Below are positions 28,325 through 37,587 of a stretch of 64,000 nt of DNA, piece after piece. The DNA is from an uncultured Prevotella sp. (GTDB taxonomy: Bacteria > Bacteroidota > Bacteroidia > Bacteroidales > Bacteroidaceae), in NCBI GenBank assembly GCA_900315525.1, contig OMZO01000010.1, positions 1 through 64,000 of the forward strand. Direction: 5' to 3'. The notes under the pieces are model-generated. The model saw only the letters and a list, made by a program, of their open reading frames with translations. It searched no databases and had not been told where the DNA came from. Position 1 is the first letter of the stretch. Each line of letters opens with the position of its first letter. A program made the position numbers and the translations under genes.

Positions 28325-29448
28325 GATACTATTTGATCGTCGGTGAAGCTTCTGGTGACTTACATGCATCTCATTTGATGCGTGCGTTGAAAGAAATTGA
28401 CTCTTCTGCTGAGTTTCGTTTCTTCGGCGGCGATCTGATGACGGCCGTCGGTGGTACGCGGGTCCGGCATTATCGGGAACTGGCTTATATGGGATTTATC
28501 CCCGTACTTCTCCATCTGCCTGTGATACTCCGTAATATGCGCGTGTGCAAACAGGATATCTTGGATTGGCAGCCGGACTGTGTGATCCTGGTCGATTATC
28601 CGGGTTTCAATCTGAAGATTGCAAAATATGTAAAATCTGAGACAAATATTCCGGTCTATTATTACATCTCTCCAAAGATATGGGCGTGGAAGGAGCATCG
28701 TATCAAGAACATCAAGCGCGACATCGACGAATTGTTTTCTATTCTTCCTTTCGAGGTGCCTTTTTTCGAGGAGAAACACCATTATCCCATTCATTACGTA
28801 GGTAATCCGACAGCTGATGAGGTTCGTGATTTCTTGAAGTGTCACAAACCTGTCACAAAGCGTCCTTCAGACAAGCCTGTGATAGCCTTGCTGGCGGGTA
28901 GTCGTCAACAGGAGATCAAGGATAATCTTCCTGCCATGCTTGAGGCGGTAAAGCCGTATGGCGCACAGTATCGGATTGTCATTGCTGGTGCTCCTTCTAT
29001 TGAACAAGGGTATTATCGGCAGTTTATGGAAGGCTATGACGTGGAAATCGTATTCGACCAGACTTATGAGCTGCTTTTACAAGCCCATGCAGCCCTTGTA
29101 ACGAGTGGTACGGCAACACTTGAGACCGCTTTGTTCGGTGTGCCTCAGGTGGTGTGCTACCGTTTGCCCTTACCCAAGCTCTCAGCGTTCATACGCCGTC
29201 ATCTGTTAAAGGTAAAATATATTTCTTTAGTTAATCTTATTGCTGATCGTGAGATCGTCACAGAGTTATTGGCAGATACCTTTACCATCGACCATATTCG
29301 TCACGAACTGGATTTGATCCTTGAGGGTGAGGCCCGTGAGGTGATGCTTCAGGGGTATGCAGACGTCTGGCGCCTGTTAGGCGAGAAGAAGGCTCCAGAT
29401 CATACAGCACGAATGATATATACCTTACTAAATAATCAGATCAAATGA
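28321..29448 (+). CDS. lpxB: lipid-A-disaccharide synthase
   Basis: 375 aa, GT19. LpxB joins UDP-2,3-diacylglucosamine to lipid X, making the lipid A disaccharide at the inner membrane. Visible: YLIVGEASGDLHASHLM at the N-terminus, FFGGDLM, YYISPKIWAWKEHR, ILPFEVPFFE, GNPTADEV, LLAGSRQQEI and TSGTATLETAL. The start is the ATG at 28321, overlapping the surE stop; the longer TTG-initiated frame overlaps surE and has no support. The stop overlaps the next start by ATGA. Confidence 0.96.
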   Translation: MRYYLIVGEASGDLHASHLMRALKEIDSSAEFRFFGGDLMTAVGGTRVRHYRELAYMGFIPVLLHLPVILRNMRVCKQDILDWQPDCVILVDYPGFNLKIAKYVKSETNIPVYYYISPKIWAWKEHRIKNIKRDIDELFSILPFEVPFFEEKHHYPIHYVGNPTADEVRDFLKCHKPVTKRPSDKPVIALLAGSRQQEIKDNLPAMLEAVKPYGAQYRIVIAGAPSIEQGYYRQFMEGYDVEIVFDQTYELLLQAHAALVTSGTATLETALFGVPQVVCYRLPLPKLSAFIRRHLLKVKYISLVNLIADREIVTELLADTFTIDHIRHELDLILEGEAREVMLQGYADVWRLLGEKKAPDHTARMIYTLLNNQIK

Positions 29449-30761
29449 ACAAATTCTTATCCCTGCTGGGTTTCGACCCTGCTAAACATTCCGTGAGAGT
29501 CGAGATGATGGCTGGTCTGACGACCTTCCTTACCATGTCTTACATCCTTGCCGTGAACCCGTTGATTCTTTGTGATGCCGGTATGGATAAAGGAGCTGTG
29601 TTTTCCGCGACCGTTATTGCTGCAGCCATAGCAACCATGGTCATGGCCTTCTATGCGAAAATGCCCTTTGCACTGGCTTCTGGCATGGGCATCAATGCCT
29701 TCTTTGCGTACACTCTTGTCATCGTTATGGGCTATAGTTGGCAACAGGCCCTCGCAGCCGTCTTCATTGAGGGTATCGTTTTTATCTTCCTTACCATTTT
29801 CAGGGTGCGTGAGGCCATTGTCAATGCGATTCCGCTAAACTTGCGCTATTCCATCTCCGTGGGTATCGGACTGTTTATTGCTTTTATCGGTCTGAAGAAT
29901 GGTGGCCTCGTGGTGTCCAGTGAGGCGACGATGACGTCCTTAGGTGCTTGGACACCCACGACTCTCATTGCAGCGGGTGGTATTTTGTTAGGTGCTGTGC
30001 TGCTGGCGCTTAAGGTCAAGGGAGCCCTCTTTTATACGATCATCATCATGACCGTCATCGGCATTCCGTTTGGCGTCACCAAGATTCCTGAGGAATTCAC
30101 CGTGGTCAGCATGCCTCATTCCATCGAACCTGTCGCTTTCCATATTGATTTCTCTCGTTTCATCAGTCTGGATGTCGAGTATTACATTGTGGTGTTCACC
30201 TTGCTTTTCATGGATCTCTTCGACACCATAGGCACCCTCATTGGTGCAGCCACCGGTGCAGGGATGGCCGATAAGAAGACGGGGCGTATCCATCATCTCA
30301 ACAAGGCGCTCATGGCTGATGCTGTGGGTACGACGGTCGGCGCGATCTGTGGTACCTCGACAGTCACCACCTATGTAGAGAGCACCACGGGTATCCTTGA
30401 AGGTGGGCGCACGGGTCTGACTTCATTGACCACGGCGATGCTTTTCTTGGCTGCGCTCTTCTTCTCGCCGGTGTTCCTGATGATTCCCGCTGCTGCCACG
30501 ACGAGTGCCCTCTTCCTCGTGGGTGTGATGATGCTGCGCTCCATCGTCCATATCGACTTCATCGACTTCACCGAGTCGATGCCCTGTTTCGTCACGATGC
30601 TGATGATGCCGTTTACAGCCAGTATCTCTGAGGGTATCGTACTGGGTATGCTCTCTTATGTCATCGTGAAGGTCTGCACAGGCCGCTATAAGGAGCTCTC
30701 GGCTGTGGTTTATATCCTCTCGGTATTCTTCCTTCTGAAATATATAGCACCATTATTATAA
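29445..30761 (+). CDS. NCS2-family purine permease (AzgA-like)
   Basis: 438 aa, about 12-14 membrane segments. Begins FDPAKHSVRVEMMAGLTTFLTMSYILAVNP, typical of the AzgA branch of NCS2 (adenine/guanine/hypoxanthine uptake). Also seen: ALASGMGINAFFAYT, GTLIGAATGAGM and the substrate motif GTSTVTTYVESTTGI. A proton-driven inner-membrane importer of purine bases is expected; the exact base cannot be told. Coupled to lpxB by ATGA and followed 16 nt later by a Tsx-like porin, which suggests an outer plus inner membrane purine route. Confidence 0.9.
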   Translation: MNKFLSLLGFDPAKHSVRVEMMAGLTTFLTMSYILAVNPLILCDAGMDKGAVFSATVIAAAIATMVMAFYAKMPFALASGMGINAFFAYTLVIVMGYSWQQALAAVFIEGIVFIFLTIFRVREAIVNAIPLNLRYSISVGIGLFIAFIGLKNGGLVVSSEATMTSLGAWTPTTLIAAGGILLGAVLLALKVKGALFYTIIIMTVIGIPFGVTKIPEEFTVVSMPHSIEPVAFHIDFSRFISLDVEYYIVVFTLLFMDLFDTIGTLIGAATGAGMADKKTGRIHHLNKALMADAVGTTVGAICGTSTVTTYVESTTGILEGGRTGLTSLTTAMLFLAALFFSPVFLMIPAAATTSALFLVGVMMLRSIVHIDFIDFTESMPCFVTMLMMPFTASISEGIVLGMLSYVIVKVCTGRYKELSAVVYILSVFFLLKYIAPLL

Positions 30762-30777
30762 ATAATAAATAAGACGT

Positions 30778-31518
30778 ATGAGAAAACTGATTTTATGTGG
30801 CCTGACGGTCCTCATGGGACTTACCATGCAGGCACAGAACGTGCAACTTCACTATGATTTCGGACGTAGCATCTATTCAGAGCAGTTGGGTGGTCCCCAG
30901 GCTGACGATATGCCAAGACGTGCGAAGGTAACCATGACCTTAGAGCAGTTCAAGGCTGACAAATGGGGTTCTTGGTTCTACTTCGTGGATATCGACTTCA
31001 GCCGTAAGTTTGTGGAGGGTGCCTATGCGGAGATCTCCCGTGAGTTCAACCTCGGCAAACAGTCGCCTTTTGCTGCACACGTAGAGTATAACGGTGGCTT
31101 GAACCGCTTTCGCAGTTTCCAGCAGGCAGCACTCTTAGGTGGCGCTTACAACGGACATAATGCCGACTTCTCAAAGACATGGTCGGTGCAGCTGATGTAT
31201 AAGCAGTATTTCAAGAGCTATGCCGATACCCGTGGCTATAGCAGTTTCCAGCTGACAGGTGTGTGGGGCCTGAACTTCGCTAATAAGAAATGTACCTTCT
31301 CGGGCTTCATCGATTTCTGGCGTGGTGAGAACTGGCGTGCTGGTCACGAGGGCCATGGCATGCTCGTCATCCTAACAGAACCTCAGTTCTGGTATAATGT
31401 GACACCGAATCTCAGTTTCGGTTCGGAGATTGAGATCAGCAATAATTTCATCTATAATACTTACAACGACAAGTCGTTCTTCATCAATCCGACGATTGCT
31501 GCCAAGTGGAATTTCTAA
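30778..31518 (+). CDS. DUF5020/Tsx-like outer-membrane protein
   Basis: 246 aa. Signal peptide ending MQAQ (residue 19). Beta-strand pattern with many aromatics (WGSWFYFVDIDFSRKFVEGAYAEI-type strands), ending NPTIAAKWNF with a terminal Phe. It resembles the DUF5020 family of Bacteroidetes, related to nucleoside-specific channel Tsx. Its place directly after a purine permease supports a nucleoside/purine channel; that is inference. Confidence 0.75.
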   Translation: MRKLILCGLTVLMGLTMQAQNVQLHYDFGRSIYSEQLGGPQADDMPRRAKVTMTLEQFKADKWGSWFYFVDIDFSRKFVEGAYAEISREFNLGKQSPFAAHVEYNGGLNRFRSFQQAALLGGAYNGHNADFSKTWSVQLMYKQYFKSYADTRGYSSFQLTGVWGLNFANKKCTFSGFIDFWRGENWRAGHEGHGMLVILTEPQFWYNVTPNLSFGSEIEISNNFIYNTYNDKSFFINPTIAAKWNF

Positions 31519-31545
31519 TCTCGTAGCATATTCTGCTGTTGTCGG

Positions 31546-31592
31546 GGTCCTGCTGAATCTCCTTCTGCCTAAAACGGTGAAGGAGTAGGACC
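31546..31592. terminator. hairpin between convergent genes
   Basis: Two nested perfect stems, GGTCCT/AGGACC and CTCCTTC/GAAGGAG, with an asymmetric bulge and a 13-nt loop. It lies between the convergent DUF5020 and mlaF genes. There is no T-run on either side, so termination is likely but not certain. Confidence 0.55.
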
Positions 31593-31602
31593 AGGGTGGT
31601 GG

Positions 31603-32376
31603 TTAGATGTGCAGACCGTTGTCAATGACAATCTTTCTCATGTTCTTCAATAGGTCACTGGCGAAGATGAAGTTGGTGAGTCGTTGATTGTCTGACTCCA
31701 TGATCTGACTGCTTTCACCCTGCCAGTCCTTATGTCCTTCGTAGATGAAGATGATATTCTCACCAATACCCATGACAGAGTTCATGTCATGGGTATTGAT
31801 GATAGTGGTGATGTTGAACTCCTTGGTAATGCTTTGCAGCAGTTCGTCAATGACAAGCGATGTCTTGGGGTCCAGGCCGGAGTTAGGCTCGTCACAGAAG
31901 AGATACTTCGGGTTTAGGGCAATAGCTCTGGCGATGGCCACACGTTTCTGCATACCTCCTGAGATCTCACCGGGGAATTTCTCTTCCGCACCCTTTAGGT
32001 TCACGCGGTCGAGGCATTCTTTGGCGCGCCTGGTTCGTTCCCGGAGGTTCATCGACGAGAACATGTCAAGTGGGAACATCACGTTCTCAAGTACGGTCAT
32101 CGAGTCAAAGAGGGCTGCACTTTGGAAGATCATGCCCATTTCACGACGCATCATCACCTGCTCGTGCTTAGGCATCTGAACGAAATCACGTCCGTCGTAC
32201 AGCACTTGACCACTGGTAGGTCTCAGTAGACCCACGAGATTCTTCATCAGCACCGTCTTTCCTGAGCCACTCTGACCGATAATGAGGTTCGTCTTACCGT
32301 CCTCGAAGGTTGTGTTGATATCTATCAGCACATCCTTGTTCTCAAAGCTTTTATACAAGTGACAAACTTCTATCAT
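31603..32376 (-). CDS. MlaF-like ABC transporter ATPase
   Basis: 257 aa. Walker A GQSGSGKT, signature ISGGMQKRVAIARA and Walker B YLFCDEPNSGLD, with the GGMQKR form typical of MCE/Mla phospholipid transporters. It powers lipid movement between the membranes together with the permease encoded directly upstream (4-nt overlap). No MCE (MlaD) protein is adjacent, so the substrate-binding partner must be elsewhere. Role in outer-membrane lipid asymmetry is inferred from the family. Confidence 0.9.
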   Translation of the reverse strand: MIEVCHLYKSFENKDVLIDINTTFEDGKTNLIIGQSGSGKTVLMKNLVGLLRPTSGQVLYDGRDFVQMPKHEQVMMRREMGMIFQSAALFDSMTVLENVMFPLDMFSSMNLRERTRRAKECLDRVNLKGAEEKFPGEISGGMQKRVAIARAIALNPKYLFCDEPNSGLDPKTSLVIDELLQSITKEFNITTIINTHDMNSVMGIGENIIFIYEGHKDWQGESSQIMESDNQRLTNFIFASDLLKNMRKIVIDNGLHI

Positions 32377-33119
32377 GACAGGAGTTGGGTTAGGAAGACA
32401 TCACTAAACAGGATTAGCGCACTGGAGGAGACAACGGCGTCGGTGCTGGCTTTACCCACATTGACAGAACCGCCCTCCACCGTATAGCCGAAGAAGGCAG
32501 GTACACTGGCTATGATAAAGGCGAAAAAGAGGCTTTTGATGATCGACATCCAGACAAACCACGATTTAAAACTGTGTTGCAGACCAAGCGTAAGGTCGTC
32601 GGGTGGCATGATATGCCCTATGTACGCTGTGGCATAGGCACCGACAATACCCATTGCCGAAGAGAAGATGACCAGAAAGGGCATGATGGTAATCAGTCCT
32701 GTAATCTTGGGCAGAATGAGGTAGCTGGCCGAGTTGACACCCATGATCTCCAGGGCATCAATTTGTTGGGTGACGCGCATCGTACCGATTTCAGAGGCGA
32801 TGTTCGACCCCACCTTTCCTGCCAGAATCAGGCACATGATGGAACTGGAAAACTCCAGGAGCATGATTTCACGTGTGGTGTAGCCGCTGACCCAACGAGG
32901 CATCCATGGACTCTGGATGTTAAGCTTCATTTGGATGCAGATGACGGCACCTATGAAAAAGGAAATAAGTAATACGATGCCGATGGAATCGACACCGAGT
33001 TGCGCCATTTCCTTAACATATTGCTTGAAAAACATACGCATCCGCTCTGGTCGTGAGAAGGTGCGACCCATCAGCATCAGGTATCGACCGAAGGTGGTCA
33101 GCCATTTCGTTATCAACAT
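32373..33119 (-). CDS. MlaE-like ABC transporter permease
   Basis: 248 aa. MlaE/TTG2B permease family: about five membrane segments, with GIVLLISFFIGAVICIQ and AGKVGSNIASEIGTMRVTQQIDALEIMG, the family signature around ExGTMxVxxQIDALxxMG. Inner-membrane half of a phospholipid transporter with the ATPase downstream. The start is the ATG at 33119. The longer frame begins at a TTG lying inside the -7 promoter box at 33141-33148, so the added eight residues are not real. Confidence 0.92.
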   Translation of the reverse strand: MLITKWLTTFGRYLMLMGRTFSRPERMRMFFKQYVKEMAQLGVDSIGIVLLISFFIGAVICIQMKLNIQSPWMPRWVSGYTTREIMLLEFSSSIMCLILAGKVGSNIASEIGTMRVTQQIDALEIMGVNSASYLILPKITGLITIMPFLVIFSSAMGIVGAYATAYIGHIMPPDDLTLGLQHSFKSWFVWMSIIKSLFFAFIIASVPAFFGYTVEGGSVNVGKASTDAVVSSSALILFSDVFLTQLLS

Positions 33120-33140
33120 CGATAGATTGTAATTTGGGTA

Positions 33141-33148
33141 CAAAGGTA
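33141..33148 (-). promoter_or_regulatory. -7 box (TACCTTTG) of mlaE-mlaF
   Basis: TACCTTTG on the minus strand, 21 nt before the mlaE ATG. No clear TTTG at the -33 position. Confidence 0.72.
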
Positions 33149-33222
33149 GCTATTTTTTTCCTATGGTTTATACAGATTATATAGTTTTTTTTATTAATTA
33201 GGATTAAAATCCGTAAAATCCG

Positions 33223-33253
33223 TGTGGTCTGTAGGCGATTTTTTGTAACTTTG
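33223..33253 (+). promoter_or_regulatory. promoter of lptB
   Basis: TGTG (33223-33226), 19-nt spacer, TAACTTTG (33246-33253), 9 nt before the ATG at 33263. A GTG that would extend the protein lies in the -33 region and is rejected. Confidence 0.72.
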
Positions 33254-33262
33254 CAGCCGATT

Positions 33263-34075
33263 ATGGAACAAGAAAGTATCGTATTACGCACAGAAGGACT
33301 GGTGAAGCGCTATGGCAAACGTACCGTTGTCAACGATGTGAGCTTTAACGTGAGGCAGGGAGAGATTGTAGGATTGTTGGGACCTAATGGTGCTGGCAAG
33401 ACGACATCGTTCTATATGACCACAGGTCTGGTGTTGCCCAATGGCGGGCATATCTATTTGGGTGACGAGGAGGTAACCTCCTATCCGGTGTATAAGCGTG
33501 CCCGTGCTGGTATCGGCTATCTGGCACAGGAAGCCTCTGTGTTCCGTAAGATGAGTGTGGAGGATAACATCCTCTCCGTTTTGGAGATGACGGGTAAACC
33601 TCGCGAAGAACAATTTGAGACATTGGAGAGTCTCATCGCTGACTTCCGTTTGGAGAAGGTGCGTAAGAATAAGGGTGACCAGTTGTCGGGTGGTGAGCGT
33701 CGTAGAACGGAGATCGCGCGCTGCCTGGCCATCGCACCGAAGTTCATCATGCTCGATGAACCGTTTGCTGGTGTCGATCCCATTGCCGTGGAGGATATCC
33801 AGTTCATCGTGTGGAAACTGAAAGACCGTAATATCGGCATCCTCATCACCGACCATAATGTGGAGGACACCCTCTGTATCACCGACCGTGCCTACCTGCT
33901 GTTCGAGGGGCGCATCCTCTTCCAGGGCACACCCGAAGAACTGGCTGCCAATCAGGTGGTGCGTAAGAATTATCTGACTGAGTCGTTTGTGCTCAGACAG
34001 AAGGATTTCCAGAAGATCGAGGAGGAGCGTAAGGCACAAGAACAAGAAAAGAGTGCGCTTTCGAAAGTTAAATAA
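33263..34075 (+). CDS. lptB: LPS export ABC transporter ATPase LptB
   Basis: 270 aa. Walker [13 protein letters not shown]-loop region [19 protein letters not shown], signature [13 protein letters not shown], Walker [14 protein letters not shown] and the switch His in [11 protein letters not shown]; the [13 protein letters not shown] motif is diagnostic for LptB. It energises lipopolysaccharide extraction from the inner membrane. LptFG are not in this window; an OstA/LptA-like gene is at 44292. The C-terminus has a charged tail ([12 protein letters not shown]). It is divergent from the Mla genes, so a lipid-transport pair shares one control region. Confidence 0.94.
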   Translation: MEQESIVLRTEGLVKRYGKRTVVNDVSFNVRQGEIVGLLGPNGAGKTTSFYMTTGLVLPNGGHIYLGDEEVTSYPVYKRARAGIGYLAQEASVFRKMSVEDNILSVLEMTGKPREEQFETLESLIADFRLEKVRKNKGDQLSGGERRRTEIARCLAIAPKFIMLDEPFAGVDPIAVEDIQFIVWKLKDRNIGILITDHNVEDTLCITDRAYLLFEGRILFQGTPEELAANQVVRKNYLTESFVLRQKDFQKIEEERKAQEQEKSALSKVK

Positions 34076-34120
34076 TATTAAACTGTCAACAGTCAGCCAT
34101 TAACTATCAACTTAATTTTG

Positions 34121-34128
34121 TACTTTTG
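34121..34128 (+). promoter_or_regulatory. -7 box (TACTTTTG) of tig
   Basis: TACTTTTG, 44 nt before the trigger factor ATG. The 40 nt ahead is AT-rich with short direct and inverted repeats; a -33 is not clear. Confidence 0.7.
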
Positions 34129-34172
34129 CACGCTCAAATTTGATTATAATAATAAATAAGGTATAATAGACA

Positions 34173-35534
34173 ATGAAGATTACATTTGATTGCCCTGACA
34201 AGATCAATGGTCTGCTGACAATGACCATTGAGTCTGCTGATTATCAGGAACAGGTAGAGAAAACACTAAAGAATTATCGTAAGAAGGCTCAGGTTCCTGG
34301 CTTCCGTCCGGGAATGGTTCCCATGGGAATGATTAAGAAACAGTACGGTACGGCTGTGAAGGTTGACGAGATCAACAAGCTGATGGGAGAGAAACTGTAT
34401 GAGTATATCCGCGAGAACAAGATCCAGATGCTGGGTGAGCCCCTTCCCAATGAAGAGAAGCAGGTGCCTCAGGATTTTGAGAAAGATGGCGACCTGACTT
34501 TCGTGTTCGATATTGCTGTTGCTCCGGAGTTCAAGGCAGAACTGACCGCTAAGGACAAGATTGATTATTATAAGATCAAGGCTGATGACAAGCTGATTGA
34601 CGATCAGGTACAGATGTACCAGTCACAGGCTGGTGAGTTTGTGAAGGCCGATGTGTTCAGTGGCAATGACACCATTACTGGTGACCTGCGTGAGCTTGAT
34701 GCTGAGGGTAATACCAAGGATGGTGGTATCACGACCGAGGGTGGTATGGTGATGCCGGCATATATCAAGGATGAGGATCAGCGTAAGCTCTTCGACAACG
34801 CCAAGCCCGGTGATATCATTACCTTCAATCCCAAGAAGGCCTATCCAGAGAGTGATGCCGAGGTGGCAGCCCTGTTGAAGGTTGACAAGGAACAGGTGAA
34901 GGATCTTACAGCCGACTTCAGCTATCAGATCACTGAGATCCGTCACTTCCAGCCGGCTCCTGTGGATCAGAAGCTCTTCGACCGTGTGTTCGGTGAGGGT
35001 ACGGTAAAGGACGAGCAGGAGTTCCGTCAGAAGATTGCAGATAGCGTCGCTCCTCAGCTGCAGCAGAACAGCGACTACAAGTTCATGTTGGATCTGCGCG
35101 CCTATATGGAGAAGAAGGTCGGTGACCTGCAGTTCCCGGAGGCTCTTCTGAAGCGTGTCATGTTGCAGAACAACAAGGATAAGGGTGCTGATTATGTGGA
35201 GAAGAACTTCGAGGGTAGCATCAAGGAACTGAAGTGGCATCTGATCAAGGAGCAGCTCGTGGCAGCTAATGAGGTGAAGGTTGAGGATGCCGATCTGAAG
35301 TCAGTGGCCAAGGACGCTATTCGTGCCCAGTTCGCTCAGTATGGCATGAGCAATGTGCCTGATGATGTGCTTGAGAACTACGCAGCAGAGCAGCTGAAGA
35401 AGCGCGAGAACGTTGAGAATTTCGTGGATCGTGCCGTTGATGTGAAGTTGACAGAGGCCCTTAAGAAAGTGGTAAAACTCACTGAAAAAGAGGTCAGTTT
35501 GGAGGACTTCAACAAGCTAATGCAAGAAAAATAA
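34173..35534 (+). CDS. tig: trigger factor
   Basis: 453 aa. Ribosome-bound chaperone that meets nascent chains at the exit tunnel. The N-terminal ribosome-binding domain shows VPGFRPGMVPMGMIKKQYG, equivalent to the GFRxGxxP signature (with Met where E. coli has Lys). A shortened, diverged FKBP-like middle domain (about 155-260) and the helical C-terminal arms follow. The middle domain is unlikely to have normal prolyl isomerase activity, as in other Bacteroidetes. It precedes clpPX, the common order. Confidence 0.94.
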   Translation: MKITFDCPDKINGLLTMTIESADYQEQVEKTLKNYRKKAQVPGFRPGMVPMGMIKKQYGTAVKVDEINKLMGEKLYEYIRENKIQMLGEPLPNEEKQVPQDFEKDGDLTFVFDIAVAPEFKAELTAKDKIDYYKIKADDKLIDDQVQMYQSQAGEFVKADVFSGNDTITGDLRELDAEGNTKDGGITTEGGMVMPAYIKDEDQRKLFDNAKPGDIITFNPKKAYPESDAEVAALLKVDKEQVKDLTADFSYQITEIRHFQPAPVDQKLFDRVFGEGTVKDEQEFRQKIADSVAPQLQQNSDYKFMLDLRAYMEKKVGDLQFPEALLKRVMLQNNKDKGADYVEKNFEGSIKELKWHLIKEQLVAANEVKVEDADLKSVAKDAIRAQFAQYGMSNVPDDVLENYAAEQLKKRENVENFVDRAVDVKLTEALKKVVKLTEKEVSLEDFNKLMQEK

Positions 35535-35569
35535 GAATTTTTAGGAAAAAATAACCCCTAATTGTGAGA

Positions 35570-35636
35570 GGTTATCGACTTTTTTGACTACCTTTGTGTT
35601 CCAATCACAAGATGTCAAAGGTCGATAGCCTTTTTT
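35570..35636 (+). terminator. tig terminator enclosing the clpP promoter
   Basis: Outer stem GGTTATCGAC/GTCGATAGCC (35570-35579 with 35621-35630), then TTTGAC/GTCAAA (35583-35588 with 35614-35619), a further TTGTG/CACAA near the apex, and a T6 tract (35631-35636). A transcript coming from tig contains the full hairpin and should stop. The clpP -7 box (35589-35596) lies in the apical part, so RNA started there carries only the descending arm. Confidence 0.75.
35589..35596 (+). promoter_or_regulatory. -7 box (TACCTTTG) of clpP
   Basis: TACCTTTG, 74 nt before the clpP ATG and inside the loop of the tig terminator. A possible -33 (TTGT, 35562-35565) is at 23 nt, longer than usual. Confidence 0.7.
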
Positions 35637-35670
35637 CTTGTTTAGTATCATTTAGAAAGGAAGAACGAAT

Positions 35671-36342
35671 ATGATGAAGAATGATTTCAGAAAATATGCC
35701 ACAAAACATTTAGGCATGGATGGTCTGGCGCTTGATGATGTGATGAAGGCGCAGGCTCAGTATTTGAACCCTTATATCCTGGAGGAACGTCAACTGAATG
35801 TGACGCAGATGGATGTGTTTTCACGTCTGATGATGGACCGTATCATTTTCCTTGGTACGCAAATCGACGACTATACAGCCAACACGCTGCAGGCCCAGTT
35901 GCTTTATCTGGATTCCGTGGATTCCGGGAAGGATATCTCTATCTATATCAATTCCCCTGGTGGTAGCGTGACCGCAGGTCTTGGCATCTACGACACGATG
36001 CAGTTCATCTCCAGTGATGTGGCCACCATCTGTACGGGTATGGCAGCCTCCATGGGCGCTGTGTTGCTCGTGGCCGGTCAGGAGGGTAAGCGCGCCGCAC
36101 TGCCTCATAGTCGTGTGATGATCCATCAGCCGTTGGGTGGTGTCCAGGGACAGGCCTCGGATATCGAGATTGAGGCTAAGGAGATCCTGAAGTTCAAGAA
36201 AGAACTCTATACGATCATTTCTGATCATTCCCATACCCCTTACGACAAGGTGTATGCCGACTCTGACCGTAATTATTGGATGACTGCGGAGGAGGCCAAG
36301 GCGTATGGTATGATTGATGAGGTCCTGACAAGAAAGAAATAA
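35671..36342 (+). CDS. clpP: ATP-dependent Clp protease proteolytic subunit
   Basis: 223 aa. Serine peptidase forming the 14-subunit barrel used by ClpX. Catalytic Ser127 in [11 protein letters not shown] and His152 in [11 protein letters not shown] are present, along with [16 protein letters not shown]. The N-terminal ~30 residues before the mature core form a propeptide-like extension. The stop overlaps the clpX start by one base (TAATG). Confidence 0.96.
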   Translation: MMKNDFRKYATKHLGMDGLALDDVMKAQAQYLNPYILEERQLNVTQMDVFSRLMMDRIIFLGTQIDDYTANTLQAQLLYLDSVDSGKDISIYINSPGGSVTAGLGIYDTMQFISSDVATICTGMAASMGAVLLVAGQEGKRAALPHSRVMIHQPLGGVQGQASDIEIEAKEILKFKKELYTIISDHSHTPYDKVYADSDRNYWMTAEEAKAYGMIDEVLTRKK

Positions 36343-37574
36343 TGCGAATGAAGAAAGCGTGTAACTTCTGTGGGCGGAGTGAGAAGGAGGTATCGCTGTT
36401 GATAACAGGTATCAATGGCAATATCTGCGATGAGTGTGCCGCTCAGGCTTATCGTATCGTCCAGGAACACCTCAGTGGTCAGAAGGAGAAGCCAGGTCAG
36501 AAGAAGTTTGAGCAACGGAAGGTGCCTAAGCCCAAGGAGATCAAGGCCTATCTTGATGAGTATGTCATTGGTCAGGATGATGCGAAGCGTTATCTGTCCG
36601 TGGCTGTCTATAACCACTACAAGCGTTTGCAGCAGCCAGAGGATACCGATGGTGTGGAGATCGAGAAGAGTAACATCATCATGGTGGGCTCTACGGGTAC
36701 GGGTAAGACTTTGTTGGCACGTACCATTGCGAAGCTGCTTGATGTGCCCTTTACCATCGTCGATGCGACGGTATTCACGGAGGCCGGTTATGTCGGTGAG
36801 GATGTGGAGAGCATCTTGACACGTCTTCTCCAGGTCGCTGACTATAACGTGGAGGCAGCTCAGCGTGGCATCGTGTTTATTGATGAGATTGACAAGATAG
36901 CCCGTAAGAGCGACAATCCCTCCATTACCCGTGATGTGAGTGGTGAGGGTGTACAACAAGGCCTGCTCAAGCTGTTGGAAGGTACGATGGTGAATGTGCC
37001 GCCCAAAGGCGGGCGTAAGCACCCTGACCAGGATTACATCCATGTCGATACCCGTAACATCCTGTTTATCTGCGGAGGGGCTTTCGATGGTATAGAACAG
37101 AAGATAGCCCAGCGTATGAATGCCCATGTTGTGGGTTATAACTCCGTACAGAATGTGCGGAAAATTGACAAGAAAGATCTGATGCAATACGTACAGCCGC
37201 AAGACCTGAAGTCTTTTGGACTGATACCTGAGATTATCGGTCGTCTTCCAGTGCTGACATCCTTGAAACCGCTCGACAGGACGGCTCTGGAGAAAATTCT
37301 GACAGAGCCCAAGAACTCCATTATCCGTCAGTATCAGAAACTGTTTGAGATGGATGGTGTGGCCTTGACATTCACGAAGGATGCTCTGGAGGCGATGGTC
37401 GATAAGGCCGTTGAGTATAAACTGGGTGCCCGTGGTCTGCGTTCGATTGTAGAGAACGTGATGATGGATGCCATGTTTGACATGCCGTCAAGAAAAATCA
37501 AGAAATTTGAGGTGACTGCCGACTATGTCCATCAACAGATGGCTAAGTCACATCTTCAACAATACGAAGCCTAA
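36342..37574 (+). CDS. clpX: ATP-dependent Clp protease ATPase subunit ClpX
   Basis: 410 aa. AAA+ unfoldase that feeds ClpP. N-terminal C4 zinc domain ([10 protein letters not shown] ... CDECAAQ), Walker A GSTGTGKT, Walker [11 protein letters not shown], sensor 2 [22 protein letters not shown]. The ClpP-docking loop, usually IGF, reads VVGYNS here, so the tripeptide is VGY. Translationally coupled to clpP; recQ follows 13 nt later. Confidence 0.96.
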   Translation: MRMKKACNFCGRSEKEVSLLITGINGNICDECAAQAYRIVQEHLSGQKEKPGQKKFEQRKVPKPKEIKAYLDEYVIGQDDAKRYLSVAVYNHYKRLQQPEDTDGVEIEKSNIIMVGSTGTGKTLLARTIAKLLDVPFTIVDATVFTEAGYVGEDVESILTRLLQVADYNVEAAQRGIVFIDEIDKIARKSDNPSITRDVSGEGVQQGLLKLLEGTMVNVPPKGGRKHPDQDYIHVDTRNILFICGGAFDGIEQKIAQRMNAHVVGYNSVQNVRKIDKKDLMQYVQPQDLKSFGLIPEIIGRLPVLTSLKPLDRTALEKILTEPKNSIIRQYQKLFEMDGVALTFTKDALEAMVDKAVEYKLGARGLRSIVENVMMDAMFDMPSRKIKKFEVTADYVHQQMAKSHLQQYEA

Positions 37575-37587
37575 ATAACTAAGAATT

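Noticed and set aside
33120-33143. TTG start for mlaE
   Set aside because: It lies in the TACCTTTG box; the ATG at 33119 is used.
36273-37202. 309-aa minus-strand frame opposite clpX
   Set aside because: Antisense to an intact essential gene, no motif, no promoter.
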